From assembly GCA_028871055.1 (NCBI GenBank), contig JAGWON010000010.1, positions 1-64,000 on the forward strand: a stretch of DNA of 64,000 nt, written 5' to 3'. A program made the translations under genes and the position numbers. The notes beneath the pieces were generated by a model. The model worked only from the letters and a program-made list of their open reading frames with translations. It was not told where the DNA came from and searched no databases. Shown here piece by piece: positions 16,377 to 25,801 of the stretch; the first letter of the stretch is position 1, and every line of letters starts with the position of its first letter. Source of the stretch: Alphaproteobacteria bacterium. Its GTDB lineage: Bacteria > Pseudomonadota > Alphaproteobacteria > ATCC43930 > CGMCC-115725.

Positions 16377-16729
16377 GTGGCCTCCCATGACGCGCGCGGC
16401 TCGCCGGCGTTGAGTGCCCGCCGCGCACAAGCGCGTCGAGTGTATATTAGTTGAGCCGGGCAACGAACGATAGACGACAGCCGACGGCGAATTCTTCATC
16501 GCCACACTTATCTTTTAGCCGGCGCCAACGATATGACGCCACCTCCGGCGCCGCCGCGCGCGCGAAAACGGCGGACCGGAAAATGGCAGAAAAATTGCAC
16601 GGCGATCGTGCGCATCGCACCGAGAGGCCCGCACAGGGGTCGCGACGTGTCGGATGGCTAGGCAGCACGCCTAGAAAAAAGGCGCCGCATCCGCCGTGCC
16701 GGAGGGCTGATTTGAGAGGGGGTCTGAAA
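16377..16729. other. Divergent non-coding gap
   Basis: Some 350 bases between the AsmA gene (leftward) and the porin remnant (rightward). Both should have had promoters here, but no clear box was found. A small hairpin CTAGGC-N5-GCCTAG (16658-16674) is followed by AAAAAA. Open frames on both strands lack plausible protein character. Confidence 0.5.
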
Positions 16730-17357
16730 ATGTCTCTACGCACAGTCGCCGCACTGACCGCTACGGCCTGCGTCGTAAGCGCCTTGGCGTCTTCGGCGCA
16801 GGCGCAGCAAGCGCCCGCGCCCGCGCCGGCGGCACCCGCTGCGCCGGCCGCACCGGCGCATCCGGTCTGGGTCGATCCGATCTTCGGCGGCATCCAATTC
16901 TCCGACCAGGTCGAGGCCAGCGCCAACCTGTCGGCGGCAAACCCGACGAACAACATCAATTTCGGTCAGGGCTTCAACGACCGTGCGAACACCGTCCGCA
17001 TGAATCGGGCGATGATCAACGTCGAGCCGCGCGGAAATCTATCGGGACAATCAGGGCTTCTTCGTCACGACGCCGACGTCGTCATTGGACGTGATCAATG
17101 CGCAACGCGGCTTCCCGGTGACCGGCGCGAATTACAACTTCGGCAAGGCCACGTATGACGAGTTCACGATCAACGCCGTATGGAGCCCGCCGGTCACGCT
17201 CCCGGGCACGCTCGGCCTCGCCATCCGGCCGGAAGCCCAGCTCGATACCGCCTATGGCGGCAACGGCGGTACGAAAGTCTACAATGTCGGCCCGAGCGGC
17301 ACCGGCCGGGACAGTACGGTGGGCGCCTTCTCGGTCGATGCCATCTTGTCGTTCTAG
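16730..17357 (+). pseudogene. BBP2-type outer-membrane porin with large internal deletion
   Basis: ATG 16730 follows GAGAGGGGG and gives a signal peptide (MSLRTVAALTATACVVSALA, cleavage near SAQAQ) plus an Ala/Pro linker. Next is the N-terminal part, ANLSAANPTNNINFGQGF and NRAMINVEP. The frame then changes near 17030 and continues as AEIYRDNQGFFVTTPTSSLD, VINAQRGFPVTGANYNFGKA and a final strand ending SVDAILSF. In full-length members several hundred residues separate these parts, so most of the barrel has been deleted. It is very unlikely to form a porin. Confidence 0.75.
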
Positions 17358-17401
17358 CGCTTCGCGGCCCTCCGGGGGAGTGCGGTGCCGCTGCGCCCGA
17401 A

Positions 17402-17433
17402 AGAAAAAGGGGCGCGCTCGAGGCGCGCCCCTT
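17402..17433 (-). terminator. Rho-independent terminator after lactate permease gene
   Basis: On the minus strand GGGGCGCGCCTCGAGCGCGC CCC forms a strong stem and is followed by TTTTTCTT. It lies about 20 bases beyond the permease stop codon. It also sits just after the end of the converging porin remnant. Confidence 0.88.
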
Positions 17434-17454
17434 CCGCTTGCCGTTCCGGCGGGA

Positions 17455-19059
17455 TCAGAGATTGGTGATCCCGGGGAAGAACAGATAACAGGCGACACTG
17501 ATCACGATCAGATATCCGAGCACAACGAGGCACCAGAGGAAATTATGCCGTATGACCTCGCCTTCGTTGCGCACGAAACGCGAGGTCGAGACACCGACGC
17601 TGGCGGTCTGCGGCGCCACCGGCTTGCCGATCTCGGCGCCGACCGAGTTGACGGTCGGCAGGAGGAGCGGCGGGAAGCCCAGGGCCTGGCCGACCAGCGC
17701 CTGGAACTTGCCGAACATGGCGTTGGTCGAGGTATTGCTGCCCGACAGCGCCACGCCGATGAAGCCGAGGATCGGCGCCACGACGATGAACGCCGGGCCG
17801 ATCACGGAGAACCCCTTCGCCAGTGAGCCGGCCATGCCCGAGTAGTTGAAGACGAAGGCGAGGCCGAAGATGAACACGCCGACGAGACAGGCGCCCCACA
17901 TCTGCGACCAGGTCTTGTTCCAGATCTCGCCGAGCTGCTTGCCGTTCACGCGCAGCAGGATCGCCGAGACGATCCAGGAGGCGAGAATGGACGAGCCGCC
18001 GACGAACGGCGTCCAGTTGAAGATCGCCGCGATGGTGGCACCCGTTGCGATCGACGACGACGCCGTCACTTGCAGATGCAGACCGATGATGCCCGGCAGC
18101 TTCGACCACGGGCCCGTCCAGGCGACGACGACCACGATCAGCACGACGATCGGCAGCCAGCCCTGGAAGATTTCGCCGGCCGAAAGGCCATGCTCTTCCA
18201 TGCGGGCGTTGCCGGTGATCGGCTTGCCGCCGTATCCCAGCACCTGCGCCGGCTGCCAGACCTTGAGCAGGATCAAGAGGCAGATGAAGCAGACGATCGA
18301 GCCGGCGACGTCGGGCAGATACGGCCCGAGATACGTGCCGACCGGAAGCTGGCCCGCGATGTAACCGAGCGAACCGACGATGGCGAGGGGCCATGCACCC
18401 CACATGCCCTTCTTGCCCGAGACCAGGTAGAGTAGGATCCAGGGCGGCAGGATGGCCAGGATGGCCACGATCTTGCTGATCGAGCCCGACAGCGCGAGCA
18501 ATGGATATCCGGTCACCGCGGCCAGGGTGATGATTGGCGTGCCCAATGCGCCGTACGACACCGGCGCGTTGTTGGCGATCGCCGCGACGCGAATGGCATC
18601 GAGATCGGGAATGCCGAGCGCGATCAGAATGGGCGCGACGAAGGCCCAGGGATAGCCGAAGCCGACCAGGCCTTCGAGGAGCGCGCCGAACGCCCAGGCG
18701 AAAAGGAGGGTCTGCACGCGCACGTCCTGCGTGCCTTGCGCAATCAACCAGCGCCGCAGCTTGTCGAAAGCGCCAGTGATCACCATGGTGTTGAACAGCA
18801 TCACGCCCCAGAACGTGATCCAGTCGACGTACCAGACGCCGGTCAGCGAGCCGTAGATATAGGCCTGGATGCCTTGGGCGAGCGGCATCTGCCAGATCCA
18901 CAAACCGAGCGCGAGCGTGATCAACGAACCGACCAGCGTCGCGAGCCACGCCGACCAACGCAATACCGCGAGCATGAACAGCAACGCCGCAACCGGTATC
19001 AGCGCCACCAGCCAGGTGACGAACAGGTTTCCCGTCGGATTGAGAATTTGTGCGAACAT
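17455..19059 (-). CDS. lctP: L-lactate permease (LctP/LldP family)
   Basis: A 534-residue inner-membrane protein with about 12-14 hydrophobic segments. Family features include WGVMLFNTMVITGAFDKLRR, LLEGLVGFGYPWAFVAPILI and GNxNTSTNAMFG-type sequence (SGSNTSTNAMFGKFQALVGQ), with PPLLLPTVNSVGAEIGKPVA near the end. LctP permeases import lactate or glycolate with protons. It starts MFAQILNPTGNLF with no close partner gene, and ends at a strong terminator, so it is probably transcribed alone. Confidence 0.92.
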   Translation of the reverse strand: MFAQILNPTGNLFVTWLVALIPVAALLFMLAVLRWSAWLATLVGSLITLALGLWIWQMPLAQGIQAYIYGSLTGVWYVDWITFWGVMLFNTMVITGAFDKLRRWLIAQGTQDVRVQTLLFAWAFGALLEGLVGFGYPWAFVAPILIALGIPDLDAIRVAAIANNAPVSYGALGTPIITLAAVTGYPLLALSGSISKIVAILAILPPWILLYLVSGKKGMWGAWPLAIVGSLGYIAGQLPVGTYLGPYLPDVAGSIVCFICLLILLKVWQPAQVLGYGGKPITGNARMEEHGLSAGEIFQGWLPIVVLIVVVVAWTGPWSKLPGIIGLHLQVTASSSIATGATIAAIFNWTPFVGGSSILASWIVSAILLRVNGKQLGEIWNKTWSQMWGACLVGVFIFGLAFVFNYSGMAGSLAKGFSVIGPAFIVVAPILGFIGVALSGSNTSTNAMFGKFQALVGQALGFPPLLLPTVNSVGAEIGKPVAPQTASVGVSTSRFVRNEGEVIRHNFLWCLVVLGYLIVISVACYLFFPGITNL

Positions 19060-19252
19060 GTGGCGTTTCCCCCTGTGTCGTTTTCGGCGGGTCGCACCGG
19101 CTCAAGCCCGCATCGGTCGCAGCGGGTTATGTTCAGGCTTGTTTCTTGAGCGCATTGCCACCACGCCCGATTTCAAGCACCGAATCCTTATCATAAGACG
19201 GCGCGCAGCGTTAGATTTAACGCGGCGGCCGTGAAATCAATGGGAGGCGCGT

Positions 19253-20185
19253 GTGGGCGCCCTGGTCGAAGGCAAATGGCACAAGGGCTGGCACGATACC
19301 GCCCAAACCGGCGGCCGCTACGTTCGCGCGGCCGCCCGTTTTCGAAACTTCGTAACCGCCGACGGCAGCTCCGGCTTCCGGGCGGAGCCCGACCGGTATC
19401 ATCTCTATGTCGCGCGCGCCTGTCCCTGGTGTCACCGCGCAATGATTTTGCGCGCGCTCAAGAAGCTCGAAGGCATCGTGTCCATGAGCGCGGTCGAGCC
19501 GGTGATGGGCGACAACGGCTGGACCTTTGCCGCGCCCGATCCGCTGACCGGCGCCCAATACATCCACGAGGTCTATCGCGCGGCCGATCCACGATACAGC
19601 GGCCGCGCCAGCGTGCCGGTCCTGTGGGACAAGCGGACGCGGACGATCGTCAACAACGAATCGTCCGAGATCATCCGCATGTTCAATCGCGAATTCGCCG
19701 CCTTCACCGACGGTCGCGCGGATTTCTATCCTGCCAGCCTCGCGGATGAAATCGATCGCGTCAATGAGCGTGTCTTCGCGAATTTCAACAACGGCGTCTA
19801 TCGTGCGGGTTTTGCGACCACGCAGGCGGCCTACGATGAGGCGGTCAAGGCGGTGTTCGAGACGCTCGACTGGCTCGAGGCGCGCCTGACGCACGCCCGT
19901 TTTGTCGTCGGCGACGTTCTAACCGAGGCGGATTGGCGGCTGTTTCCGACGCTGGCGCGCTTTGATGGCGTCTATCACGGACATTTCAAATGCAATCTGC
20001 GGCGTCTCGTCGACTATAAGGCGGTCGCGGCCTATGCGCGCCGGCTTTACGAAATGCCCGGCATCGCCGCAACCTGCGCGTTCGACGAATACAAGCTCCA
20101 CTACTACGCCAGCCATCGAACCATCAATCCAACCGGCATTGTGCCGGCGGGGCCGCTCGTCGACTTCCGGACGGCTCAGGCGTAG
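19253..20185 (+). CDS. Glutathionyl-hydroquinone reductase (Xi-class GST)
   Basis: A 310-residue protein with a GTG start after TGGGAGGCGC. The motif ACPWCHR places the reactive cysteine (C57) and C60, and TGGRYVRAAARFRNF plus VPVLWDKRTRTIVNNESSEI are hallmarks of the YqjG/PcpF-like Xi class. These enzymes reduce glutathionyl-hydroquinones, releasing the hydroquinone. The C-terminal helical domain is complete. Its end overlaps by ten bases with the converging epimerase gene. Confidence 0.9.
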   Translation: MGALVEGKWHKGWHDTAQTGGRYVRAAARFRNFVTADGSSGFRAEPDRYHLYVARACPWCHRAMILRALKKLEGIVSMSAVEPVMGDNGWTFAAPDPLTGAQYIHEVYRAADPRYSGRASVPVLWDKRTRTIVNNESSEIIRMFNREFAAFTDGRADFYPASLADEIDRVNERVFANFNNGVYRAGFATTQAAYDEAVKAVFETLDWLEARLTHARFVVGDVLTEADWRLFPTLARFDGVYHGHFKCNLRRLVDYKAVAAYARRLYEMPGIAATCAFDEYKLHYYASHRTINPTGIVPAGPLVDFRTAQA

Positions 20186-21129
20186 CGCAGCCGGGCGGCG
20201 AGGCGGGTCTTCTGGCTGGCGAGCGTCATCATCAACCCGTCCTTGAGCGGCATCTCGGCGCGGATGCCGAACCGCTTCTCGGCCCGCTCGGGATCCCCGG
20301 TCGAAAGCCGAACGTCGCCGGGGCGCGGCGCGCGGAAGATCAGGTCGGGCGTTACGCCGCATAGCGCAGCGATAGTCTTGGCCAGATCGACGATGGTGGT
20401 GCCGGTGCCGGTGCAGACGTTGTACACGTCGCCTTCGGCGGGTACCACCATCGCCCGGTTGAGGAATCGGACGACATCGGCGACGTGGATGAAGTCGCGT
20501 ACCTGACGGCCGTCGCCATGAACGGTGACGGGATTGCCCGCCGCCAGCCGGTCGCAGAAGATCGAGATCACGCCCGAATAAGGCGAGTCCGGATTCTGCC
20601 GCGGCCCATAGACGTTGAAGAAGCGCAGGCCGGTCGTCGGCACGCCGTAGAGCGTGGTCGCGATGTAGCCGTGCAGCTCGCAACCGAGCTTGTCGGCGCC
20701 GTAGGCGGTCATCGGCTGCGCCTCGGCGCTCTCGGCCAGCGGCACCGCCTCGTTGAGACCGTAGACCGCCGCGGACGAGGCATAGACCACCGGGATCGGT
20801 CCGGCGTCGCGCGCGCGCCGTGCCGCGTCGAACACCGTGATGCAGCCGGTGAGGTTCGAAATATGCGTGCCCACCCAATCGTCGATGCTGCGTTCGATCG
20901 ACGCGATTGCGGCGAGGTGAAAGACGCCGTCCATGTCGGCGATCGCGTGGCGCACGGCGACGCGGTCGGCGACGTCGCCGATCACGAGCTCGGCGCCTTC
21001 CGGCGCATTGTCGCGATGCCCGGTCGAAAGATTGTCGAGGATGCGGACGTCGTGGCCGTCGGCGAGCAGGGCGTCGGCAAGGTGCGAACCGATGAAGCCG
21101 CAACCGCCGGTAACCAGATATTGCGCCAT
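20176..21129 (-). CDS. NAD-dependent sugar epimerase/dehydratase (GalE-like)
   Basis: A 317-residue extended SDR enzyme. The NAD-binding motif TGGCGFIGSH is at residues 7-16; the catalytic residues are S119 (VYASSAAVYG) and Y143/K147 (YGADK). RFFNVYGPRQNPDSPYSG, VRDFIHVADV and VYNVCTGTGTT are typical of UDP-glucose/UDP-GlcNAc 4-epimerases. It should make a nucleotide sugar for the neighbouring exopolysaccharide locus. Exact substrate not decidable. It is the leftmost gene of the leftward group that includes the YdcF-like and nucleotidyltransferase genes. Confidence 0.87.
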   Translation of the reverse strand: MAQYLVTGGCGFIGSHLADALLADGHDVRILDNLSTGHRDNAPEGAELVIGDVADRVAVRHAIADMDGVFHLAAIASIERSIDDWVGTHISNLTGCITVFDAARRARDAGPIPVVYASSAAVYGLNEAVPLAESAEAQPMTAYGADKLGCELHGYIATTLYGVPTTGLRFFNVYGPRQNPDSPYSGVISIFCDRLAAGNPVTVHGDGRQVRDFIHVADVVRFLNRAMVVPAEGDVYNVCTGTGTTIVDLAKTIAALCGVTPDLIFRAPRPGDVRLSTGDPERAEKRFGIRAEMPLKDGLMMTLASQKTRLAARLRYA

Positions 21130-21227
21130 GAATGACCCGTGGGTGACTTACGCGCGGCGACGTAAGGCGCCGCTTGCCGCCACTCTAGGCAGCCAGGGCT
21201 TAGGGAATTCTTAAAGTCCGACCCCGG

Positions 21228-21950
21228 TTAACCAAACCGCAATCGGTAGTAGATCAGGCCCAGGATTTCGTGCAGAGCGTAGAAGCTGTCGCTCAGGGCG
21301 GTCGATTGCGGCAGCACCATAGCGATGTCGATCGGCGTCTTGATATAGGTGCGCGCGGTCGGCGCCGGGATCGCGTCGACGCCCTCATGCGCGAGAGCCC
21401 AAAGGGCGCGCGGCATGTGCCACGGCTGCGTCACCAACAACACGGTATGGATATGCTGCTGGCGCAGGATCGCCGCCGAATATTCCGCATTCTCGAACGT
21501 GGTCTGCGAGCGTTCCTCGCGCCAGGCAACCGGCACGCCAAAATCTTCGCTCAGTACGCGCGCCATCAGTGCCGCCAGGCTTTCGCGACTATCGCCGACC
21601 GGACCGCCCGACACCAGGATCGGTAGCGGGCGGCGGCGATAGAGCGCCGACACCCGATCGAGGCGCTCGAGCGTCAGCCTGCCGACGGTGTCGGGAACTC
21701 CCACGCCGTCGCCGTGATGGATGTCGCCCGAGAACACGACGATGGCCGCGGCTGTCGCCGGATCGCGTGGGCTCGGCGGTACTTCGTTCTCGACCGCGCG
21801 CAGCAGCGCCGACGCGGTCAGCGGCATCGCAAAACCATAGAGCGCGACGATGCTGACCAGTGCGATCGCCAGGCCCCAACGACGCGTCGGCGTGAAGCCG
21901 GCAAGAACGATTCCTGCCAAAACGGTGACGATAAACACCGTCGGCGGCAT
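21228..21950 (-). CDS. YdcF/ElyC-like DUF218 protein
   Basis: A 240-residue protein with two N-terminal membrane segments (VFIVTVLAGIVLAGF; GLAIALVSIVALYGFAM). The DUF218 domain follows: AAAIVVFSGDIHHG, PILVSGGPVGDSRESLAALM, EERSQTTFENAEYSAAIL and VLLVTQPWHMPRALWAL. ElyC/SanA relatives influence envelope polysaccharide metabolism. The start is placed at ATG 21950, although hydrophobic sequence extends upstream (SFLAYSFL) and a non-ATG start is possible. It lies in the exopolysaccharide region, 49 bases after the nucleotidyltransferase gene. Confidence 0.82.
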   Translation of the reverse strand: MPPTVFIVTVLAGIVLAGFTPTRRWGLAIALVSIVALYGFAMPLTASALLRAVENEVPPSPRDPATAAAIVVFSGDIHHGDGVGVPDTVGRLTLERLDRVSALYRRRPLPILVSGGPVGDSRESLAALMARVLSEDFGVPVAWREERSQTTFENAEYSAAILRQQHIHTVLLVTQPWHMPRALWALAHEGVDAIPAPTARTYIKTPIDIAMVLPQSTALSDSFYALHEILGLIYYRLRFG

Positions 21951-21999
21951 CAGAAACGAATAGGCGAGAAAGGAGATTATGGACGGCTCCGCGGACCGG

Positions 22000-23100
22000 T
22001 CACGCCTCGGCTGGCTTGAAGCGCTTGACCACAGCCTTGCGCAGCAAGTGCGGCAAGAGCAATCGAAGCGGCATGCGCAAGCAATGGGCGCGGACGTAAA
22101 GGAAGGACAATGCCAATCGGGTGAAGGGCAGGGCGCAGTCCGCGTGGGCGGGCCGCAGGGCGCGGGCGAAGACGAAGTCCATCCAGCGCAACACGGGCCG
22201 CGCGGGCGGGCGCAGGTCCGGCGCCGAGAGGAGCCGTTGCGGTACCGGAGCGTCGAGCAGCGCCGCGGCGTTACGCAACGCGTAATAGAGCGGACGTTCG
22301 AGCCCCAATTGAGCCGCGCGTGTCGCCAGCACCTGCCAGAATTCGGACAGCGCCGCGAAATGCCGGAGCAGCCGGTTGATGTCGTCGAGGTCGCGCAGGC
22401 CATTCGTCCATTCGCCGTCGTCGAACAGGTGCACCGCCGCGTGCAGGATCATGTCGGGCGGCGATAACACCAGGAACCCCGGCGCGGCTTGCGCCGGAAC
22501 CGCCCAATCGATCATGCGCCGCGCATCGACCGCATGGCGTCCGGTGGGCGGAACGATGGTGTGATGGACGTCGACGGTGGTGCGCCGGGTGCGGTGCTGC
22601 AGCGGCGGGATTTCATGCATCCAGCGGCGGTAGTAGCGCTGATCGTATTCGTCCTGCTTGACGCCGCCCCAGCCGCTCGCGACCAGCGCGGCCTCGGCCG
22701 CGGCGAGCGCCGGACGCGGCACCAGGATGTCGATGTCGCCGAAAAGCCTGCCAGCTGACGCCGGCAGGCCGGCGGCGGCATAGGATGCGCCCTTCAGCAG
22801 AATCACCGGGGCCTGCACGGCGGCGAGCGTCTCGGCGATATAGCGCAGCTCGCGGGCTACGTCTTCGCCGTGCTTGCGAGCGAGCACGCATGCCGCTTCG
22901 AGATGGCCGCGCGCGCGTTGCGGCACGGATGCGTCAAGCCCGCGCTCCGCAATCAGCAGCGCGAGGCGCGCCAGCAGCCCGGCGCGCCGTGCGTGGCGGA
23001 TCGCGCGGTCCCAATCGCGTTCGGACCACGCCACGACGGCGCTTGGATCGCGTAGCGCAGAAGTCACGCGATCCGTGCACGGAGACTTATTTTTGGTCAT
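22000..23100 (-). CDS. Nucleotidyltransferase family protein (NTP_transf_5-like)
   Basis: A 366-residue protein. It carries VILLKGASYAAAGLPASAGR followed by LFGDIDILVPRPALAAAEAA, in which the DIDIL aspartates form the metal site of a polymerase-beta-type nucleotidyltransferase fold. TTVDVHHTIVPPTGRH supplies the third acidic residue. Genes of this family are common in exosortase/EPS loci, but their reaction is unknown. It is the first gene of the leftward group and is divergent from the export-protein gene at 23331. Confidence 0.83.
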   Translation of the reverse strand: MTKNKSPCTDRVTSALRDPSAVVAWSERDWDRAIRHARRAGLLARLALLIAERGLDASVPQRARGHLEAACVLARKHGEDVARELRYIAETLAAVQAPVILLKGASYAAAGLPASAGRLFGDIDILVPRPALAAAEAALVASGWGGVKQDEYDQRYYRRWMHEIPPLQHRTRRTTVDVHHTIVPPTGRHAVDARRMIDWAVPAQAAPGFLVLSPPDMILHAAVHLFDDGEWTNGLRDLDDINRLLRHFAALSEFWQVLATRAAQLGLERPLYYALRNAAALLDAPVPQRLLSAPDLRPPARPVLRWMDFVFARALRPAHADCALPFTRLALSFLYVRAHCLRMPLRLLLPHLLRKAVVKRFKPAEA

Positions 23101-23330
23101 GACATGAGCGTCGCAGGGTTGTCTTTAGATTTTATTTACGCAAACTGCGGAATGGCCAAAAGTAATACTTAAATCAGGTCAACCTTTCAGTAAGCTTTTC
23201 CCGCTACCGTCTCCTCACGTGCGAGTGGCTCGCGCTGGGCCCAATAGGCCGACGAGCCGCGCACGCCAGCGGTCCGTGCCCGGTGTTCCTGCGCCAGGCG
23301 GGCCTGTCTCACTTGTGGGGAGTGATCACT

Positions 23331-24215
23331 GTGCTGCGCCAAGTTTCCCGGTCCGTCTTCGTGCTCGCGCTCGTGCTGGTCACGGGGTGCAGCTCATTCA
23401 CCGACATGACGGATCGCTTGGTTGGCAATTCCGATCCGGATTCGCAGACTTCATCGGGTGCCGTTCAGCAAGCGCTGAGCGTGCCGCCGAACGTCAATGA
23501 CCGGCCGCTCCCGGCGCCGAGTCAGGCTGCAGTAGCGACGGCCGCCGCCGCACCGGCGCGGCCGATGACGGCGCAGATGGCGGCGGCGCAATCGCCGGCC
23601 GTCGCGCCGGCCCAGCCGCCCGCCGCGGCCATGCCCTTGGCGCCGTCCCTCAGCCTGCAGACCGCGGCGGTCAATCCGGCCGCGCCGAGCGGCACGGTCG
23701 ATCCGAATTCGGATACCTACCTGATCGGGCCGGGCGACAATCTCGACATCTTCGTCTGGCAGAATCCGCAGCTGTCGGTGAAGGTGCCGGTCCGTCCCGA
23801 CGGCAAGATCTCGATTCCGCTGGTTCAGGACGTCGCCGCGGTCGGCCGCACGCCTTCGGCTCTGGCGCACGAGGTCACCGAAAAGCTCAAAGCCTACGTC
23901 AAGGATCCGAACGTCACGGTCATCGTGGCGAGCTTCGTCGGTCCGTTCTCGCAGCAGATTCGCGTGATCGGCGAGGCCGCGAAACCGCAGGCGCTTCCAT
24001 ACCGCTCGAACATGACCATCCTCGACGTGATGATCGAGGTCGGCGGATTGACCCGCTTCGCCGCCGGAGATCGCTCGGTCGTGGTGCGCCGGATCAACGG
24101 TCGGCAGCAGACCATCAAGGCGCGTCTCGACAGCCTGATCAACGACGGCGACGTCAAGAACAACATCGCGATGCGTCCGGGCGACATCGTGATCATTCCG
24201 CAGCGGTACTTCTAG
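23331..24215 (+). CDS. XrtA-system polysaccharide export lipoprotein (Wza/ExoF-like)
   Basis: A 294-residue lipoprotein. The chosen start is GTG 23331, eight bases after GGGGAG, giving MLRQVSRSVFVLALVLVTGC with a lipobox (VTGC). A 100-residue Ala/Pro/Gln-rich linker follows, then the Poly_export domain (YLIGPGDNLDIFVWQNPQLS) and an SLBB domain (RVIGEAAKPQALPYRSNMTI). The C-terminal PGDIVIIPQRYF is typical. It should act in the periplasm/outer membrane as the exit channel for the polysaccharide. First gene of the plus-strand EPS operon. Confidence 0.9.
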   Translation: MLRQVSRSVFVLALVLVTGCSSFTDMTDRLVGNSDPDSQTSSGAVQQALSVPPNVNDRPLPAPSQAAVATAAAAPARPMTAQMAAAQSPAVAPAQPPAAAMPLAPSLSLQTAAVNPAAPSGTVDPNSDTYLIGPGDNLDIFVWQNPQLSVKVPVRPDGKISIPLVQDVAAVGRTPSALAHEVTEKLKAYVKDPNVTVIVASFVGPFSQQIRVIGEAAKPQALPYRSNMTILDVMIEVGGLTRFAAGDRSVVVRRINGRQQTIKARLDSLINDGDVKNNIAMRPGDIVIIPQRYF

Positions 24216-24253
24216 AAAACGAACGGCACAGAAGGCGCAAAAAGGCCATCATC

Positions 24254-25801
24254 ATGGAATCCCTGTCCGGCCTGATTTTCCAGTATCTGCACGCGATCTG
24301 GCGGCGCAAATGGATCACCGCGCTCACCGCGTGGGCGGTTTGCGTCGTCGGCTGGTCGGTCATCGCCATGCTGCCGAACCGCTACGAGTCCTATACGCGC
24401 ATCTACGTCGACGCCGACCAGCTGCTGACGCCGCTGCTGCGCGGCATCGCCGTCGACGTCGATCCCGCCCAACAGCTCGACGTGTTGCAGCGCACGCTGC
24501 TGTCGCGCCCGAACGTCGAAGAGCTGATCCACATGGCGGATCTCGATAAACACGTCCGGACCCAGGCGGACAAGGACGCGATGATCCAGCAGCTGATGCA
24601 GCGGATCGTTATCCAGCCCCAGACGCGCAACCTGTTCACGATCACGTACCAGGACTCCAATCCGACGACTGCGCGCAACGTGGTGCAGAGTTTGCTGACC
24701 ATTTTCGCCGAAAGCACCACCGGCACGCAGCGTACCGAGCTCGACAACGCCCAGCGGTTCCTCAGCGACCAGCTCGCCCTCTATGAAAAGCAGCTTCGCA
24801 CCGCCGAGCAGCGCCGCGCGGCGTTCCGCGCGCAGCATCTCGACGTGCTGAACGGCGCGGCTTCGGCGAGCTCGATCGACACGCTGCGCAACCAGCTCCA
24901 GCAGATGCACGACGACCTGCAGGATTCGACGGCGCGACGCGACGAGCTCCAGCGCGAGCTCGAAAGCCTGACGCCGAGCACGAGTGCCGAGGCAACCGCC
25001 GTCGCCGCACCGGGTGCCGCCGAGCAGCAGCTCGGCCAGCTCGAGCGTCAGCTTGCCGCGCTCCGCACCCGCTATACCGACGAGTACCCCGACGTGATCG
25101 CCGTGAAGCAGCAGATCGCGGCCCTCGTCAGCCAGATCGCACACAGTTCGACGACCGTCGGCAGCAAGCACGCGCCGGGTACGCACACCAAGGTATCGCC
25201 CGTGGTCTACGACCAGGTGCGCATCCGCCTGCTCGACGCACAGGCCAAGCTGGCGTCCCTTCAGCGTCGCCTCGACCAGGCGCAGGCCGATCTCAAGCAT
25301 GCCGAAGACGTCGCCAAGGCGTCGCCGGGCGTCGAGGCGCAATACCAGGACATGGATCGCGACTACACGATCCTGAAACACAATTATGACGAACTGCTGG
25401 CGCGGCGCGAGGCGACCAACCTCTCGCAAGCGGCCGACACCCAGGCCGACAAGATCCAGTTCCGCGTCATCGATGCGCCGCAGGTTCCGGCTGCGCCGAT
25501 TGCGCCGAACCGTCCGGTGCTGTTCTCGGCGGTACTGTTGGCCGGCATTCTCAGCGGGCTCGGCATTCCCATCCTGCTGACCCAGATCGATCGTTCGTTC
25601 GCGACGCTGAATCGCCTTCGCGGGCTTGGCCTGCCGGTGCTGGGCGGCGTGTCCTATGTCGCGCTGTTCAAGTCGCGCAGCCAGTCGGTCATGGAAACCG
25701 CCGGCTTCGGTGCCTCCGCCGTCGCACTGATGATGCTTTACGGCGTCCTCATCCTGATGACATTCAACGCGCACCAAGTCTTGCCCGGAGGATTGGGCTG
25801 A
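24254..25801 (+). CDS. XrtA-system polysaccharide chain-length determinant (Wzz-like)
   Basis: A 515-residue protein with an N-terminal membrane segment (ALTAWAVCVVGWSVIAML) and a C-terminal one (PVLFSAVLLAGILSGLG). Between them are the Wzz domain (ESYTRIYVDADQLLTPLLRG) and long coiled-coil helices (about residues 165-400, rich in Gln, Leu and Arg). Such proteins set polymer length and work with a tyrosine kinase. The TGA overlaps the ATG of the kinase gene (TGATG). Length and order match the TIGR03007-type proteins of exosortase loci. Confidence 0.9.
   Translation: MESLSGLIFQYLHAIWRRKWITALTAWAVCVVGWSVIAMLPNRYESYTRIYVDADQLLTPLLRGIAVDVDPAQQLDVLQRTLLSRPNVEELIHMADLDKHVRTQADKDAMIQQLMQRIVIQPQTRNLFTITYQDSNPTTARNVVQSLLTIFAESTTGTQRTELDNAQRFLSDQLALYEKQLRTAEQRRAAFRAQHLDVLNGAASASSIDTLRNQLQQMHDDLQDSTARRDELQRELESLTPSTSAEATAVAAPGAAEQQLGQLERQLAALRTRYTDEYPDVIAVKQQIAALVSQIAHSSTTVGSKHAPGTHTKVSPVVYDQVRIRLLDAQAKLASLQRRLDQAQADLKHAEDVAKASPGVEAQYQDMDRDYTILKHNYDELLARREATNLSQAADTQADKIQFRVIDAPQVPAAPIAPNRPVLFSAVLLAGILSGLGIPILLTQIDRSFATLNRLRGLGLPVLGGVSYVALFKSRSQSVMETAGFGASAVALMMLYGVLILMTFNAHQVLPGGLG

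Noticed and set aside
14451-16454. Very long plus-strand open frame (667 residues) opposite the AsmA gene
   Set aside because: Typical mirror frame of a GC-rich gene: Arg/Asp/His-rich composition and no recognisable domain. The minus strand encodes a clear AsmA protein.
23225-23240. GG-N10-GC sequence (TGGCTCGCGCTGGGC) upstream of the export gene as a sigma-54 promoter for PrsR
   Set aside because: It lacks the TTGC half of the -12 box. Such spacing is common by chance in GC-rich DNA; a similar weak match near 40150 was rejected too.
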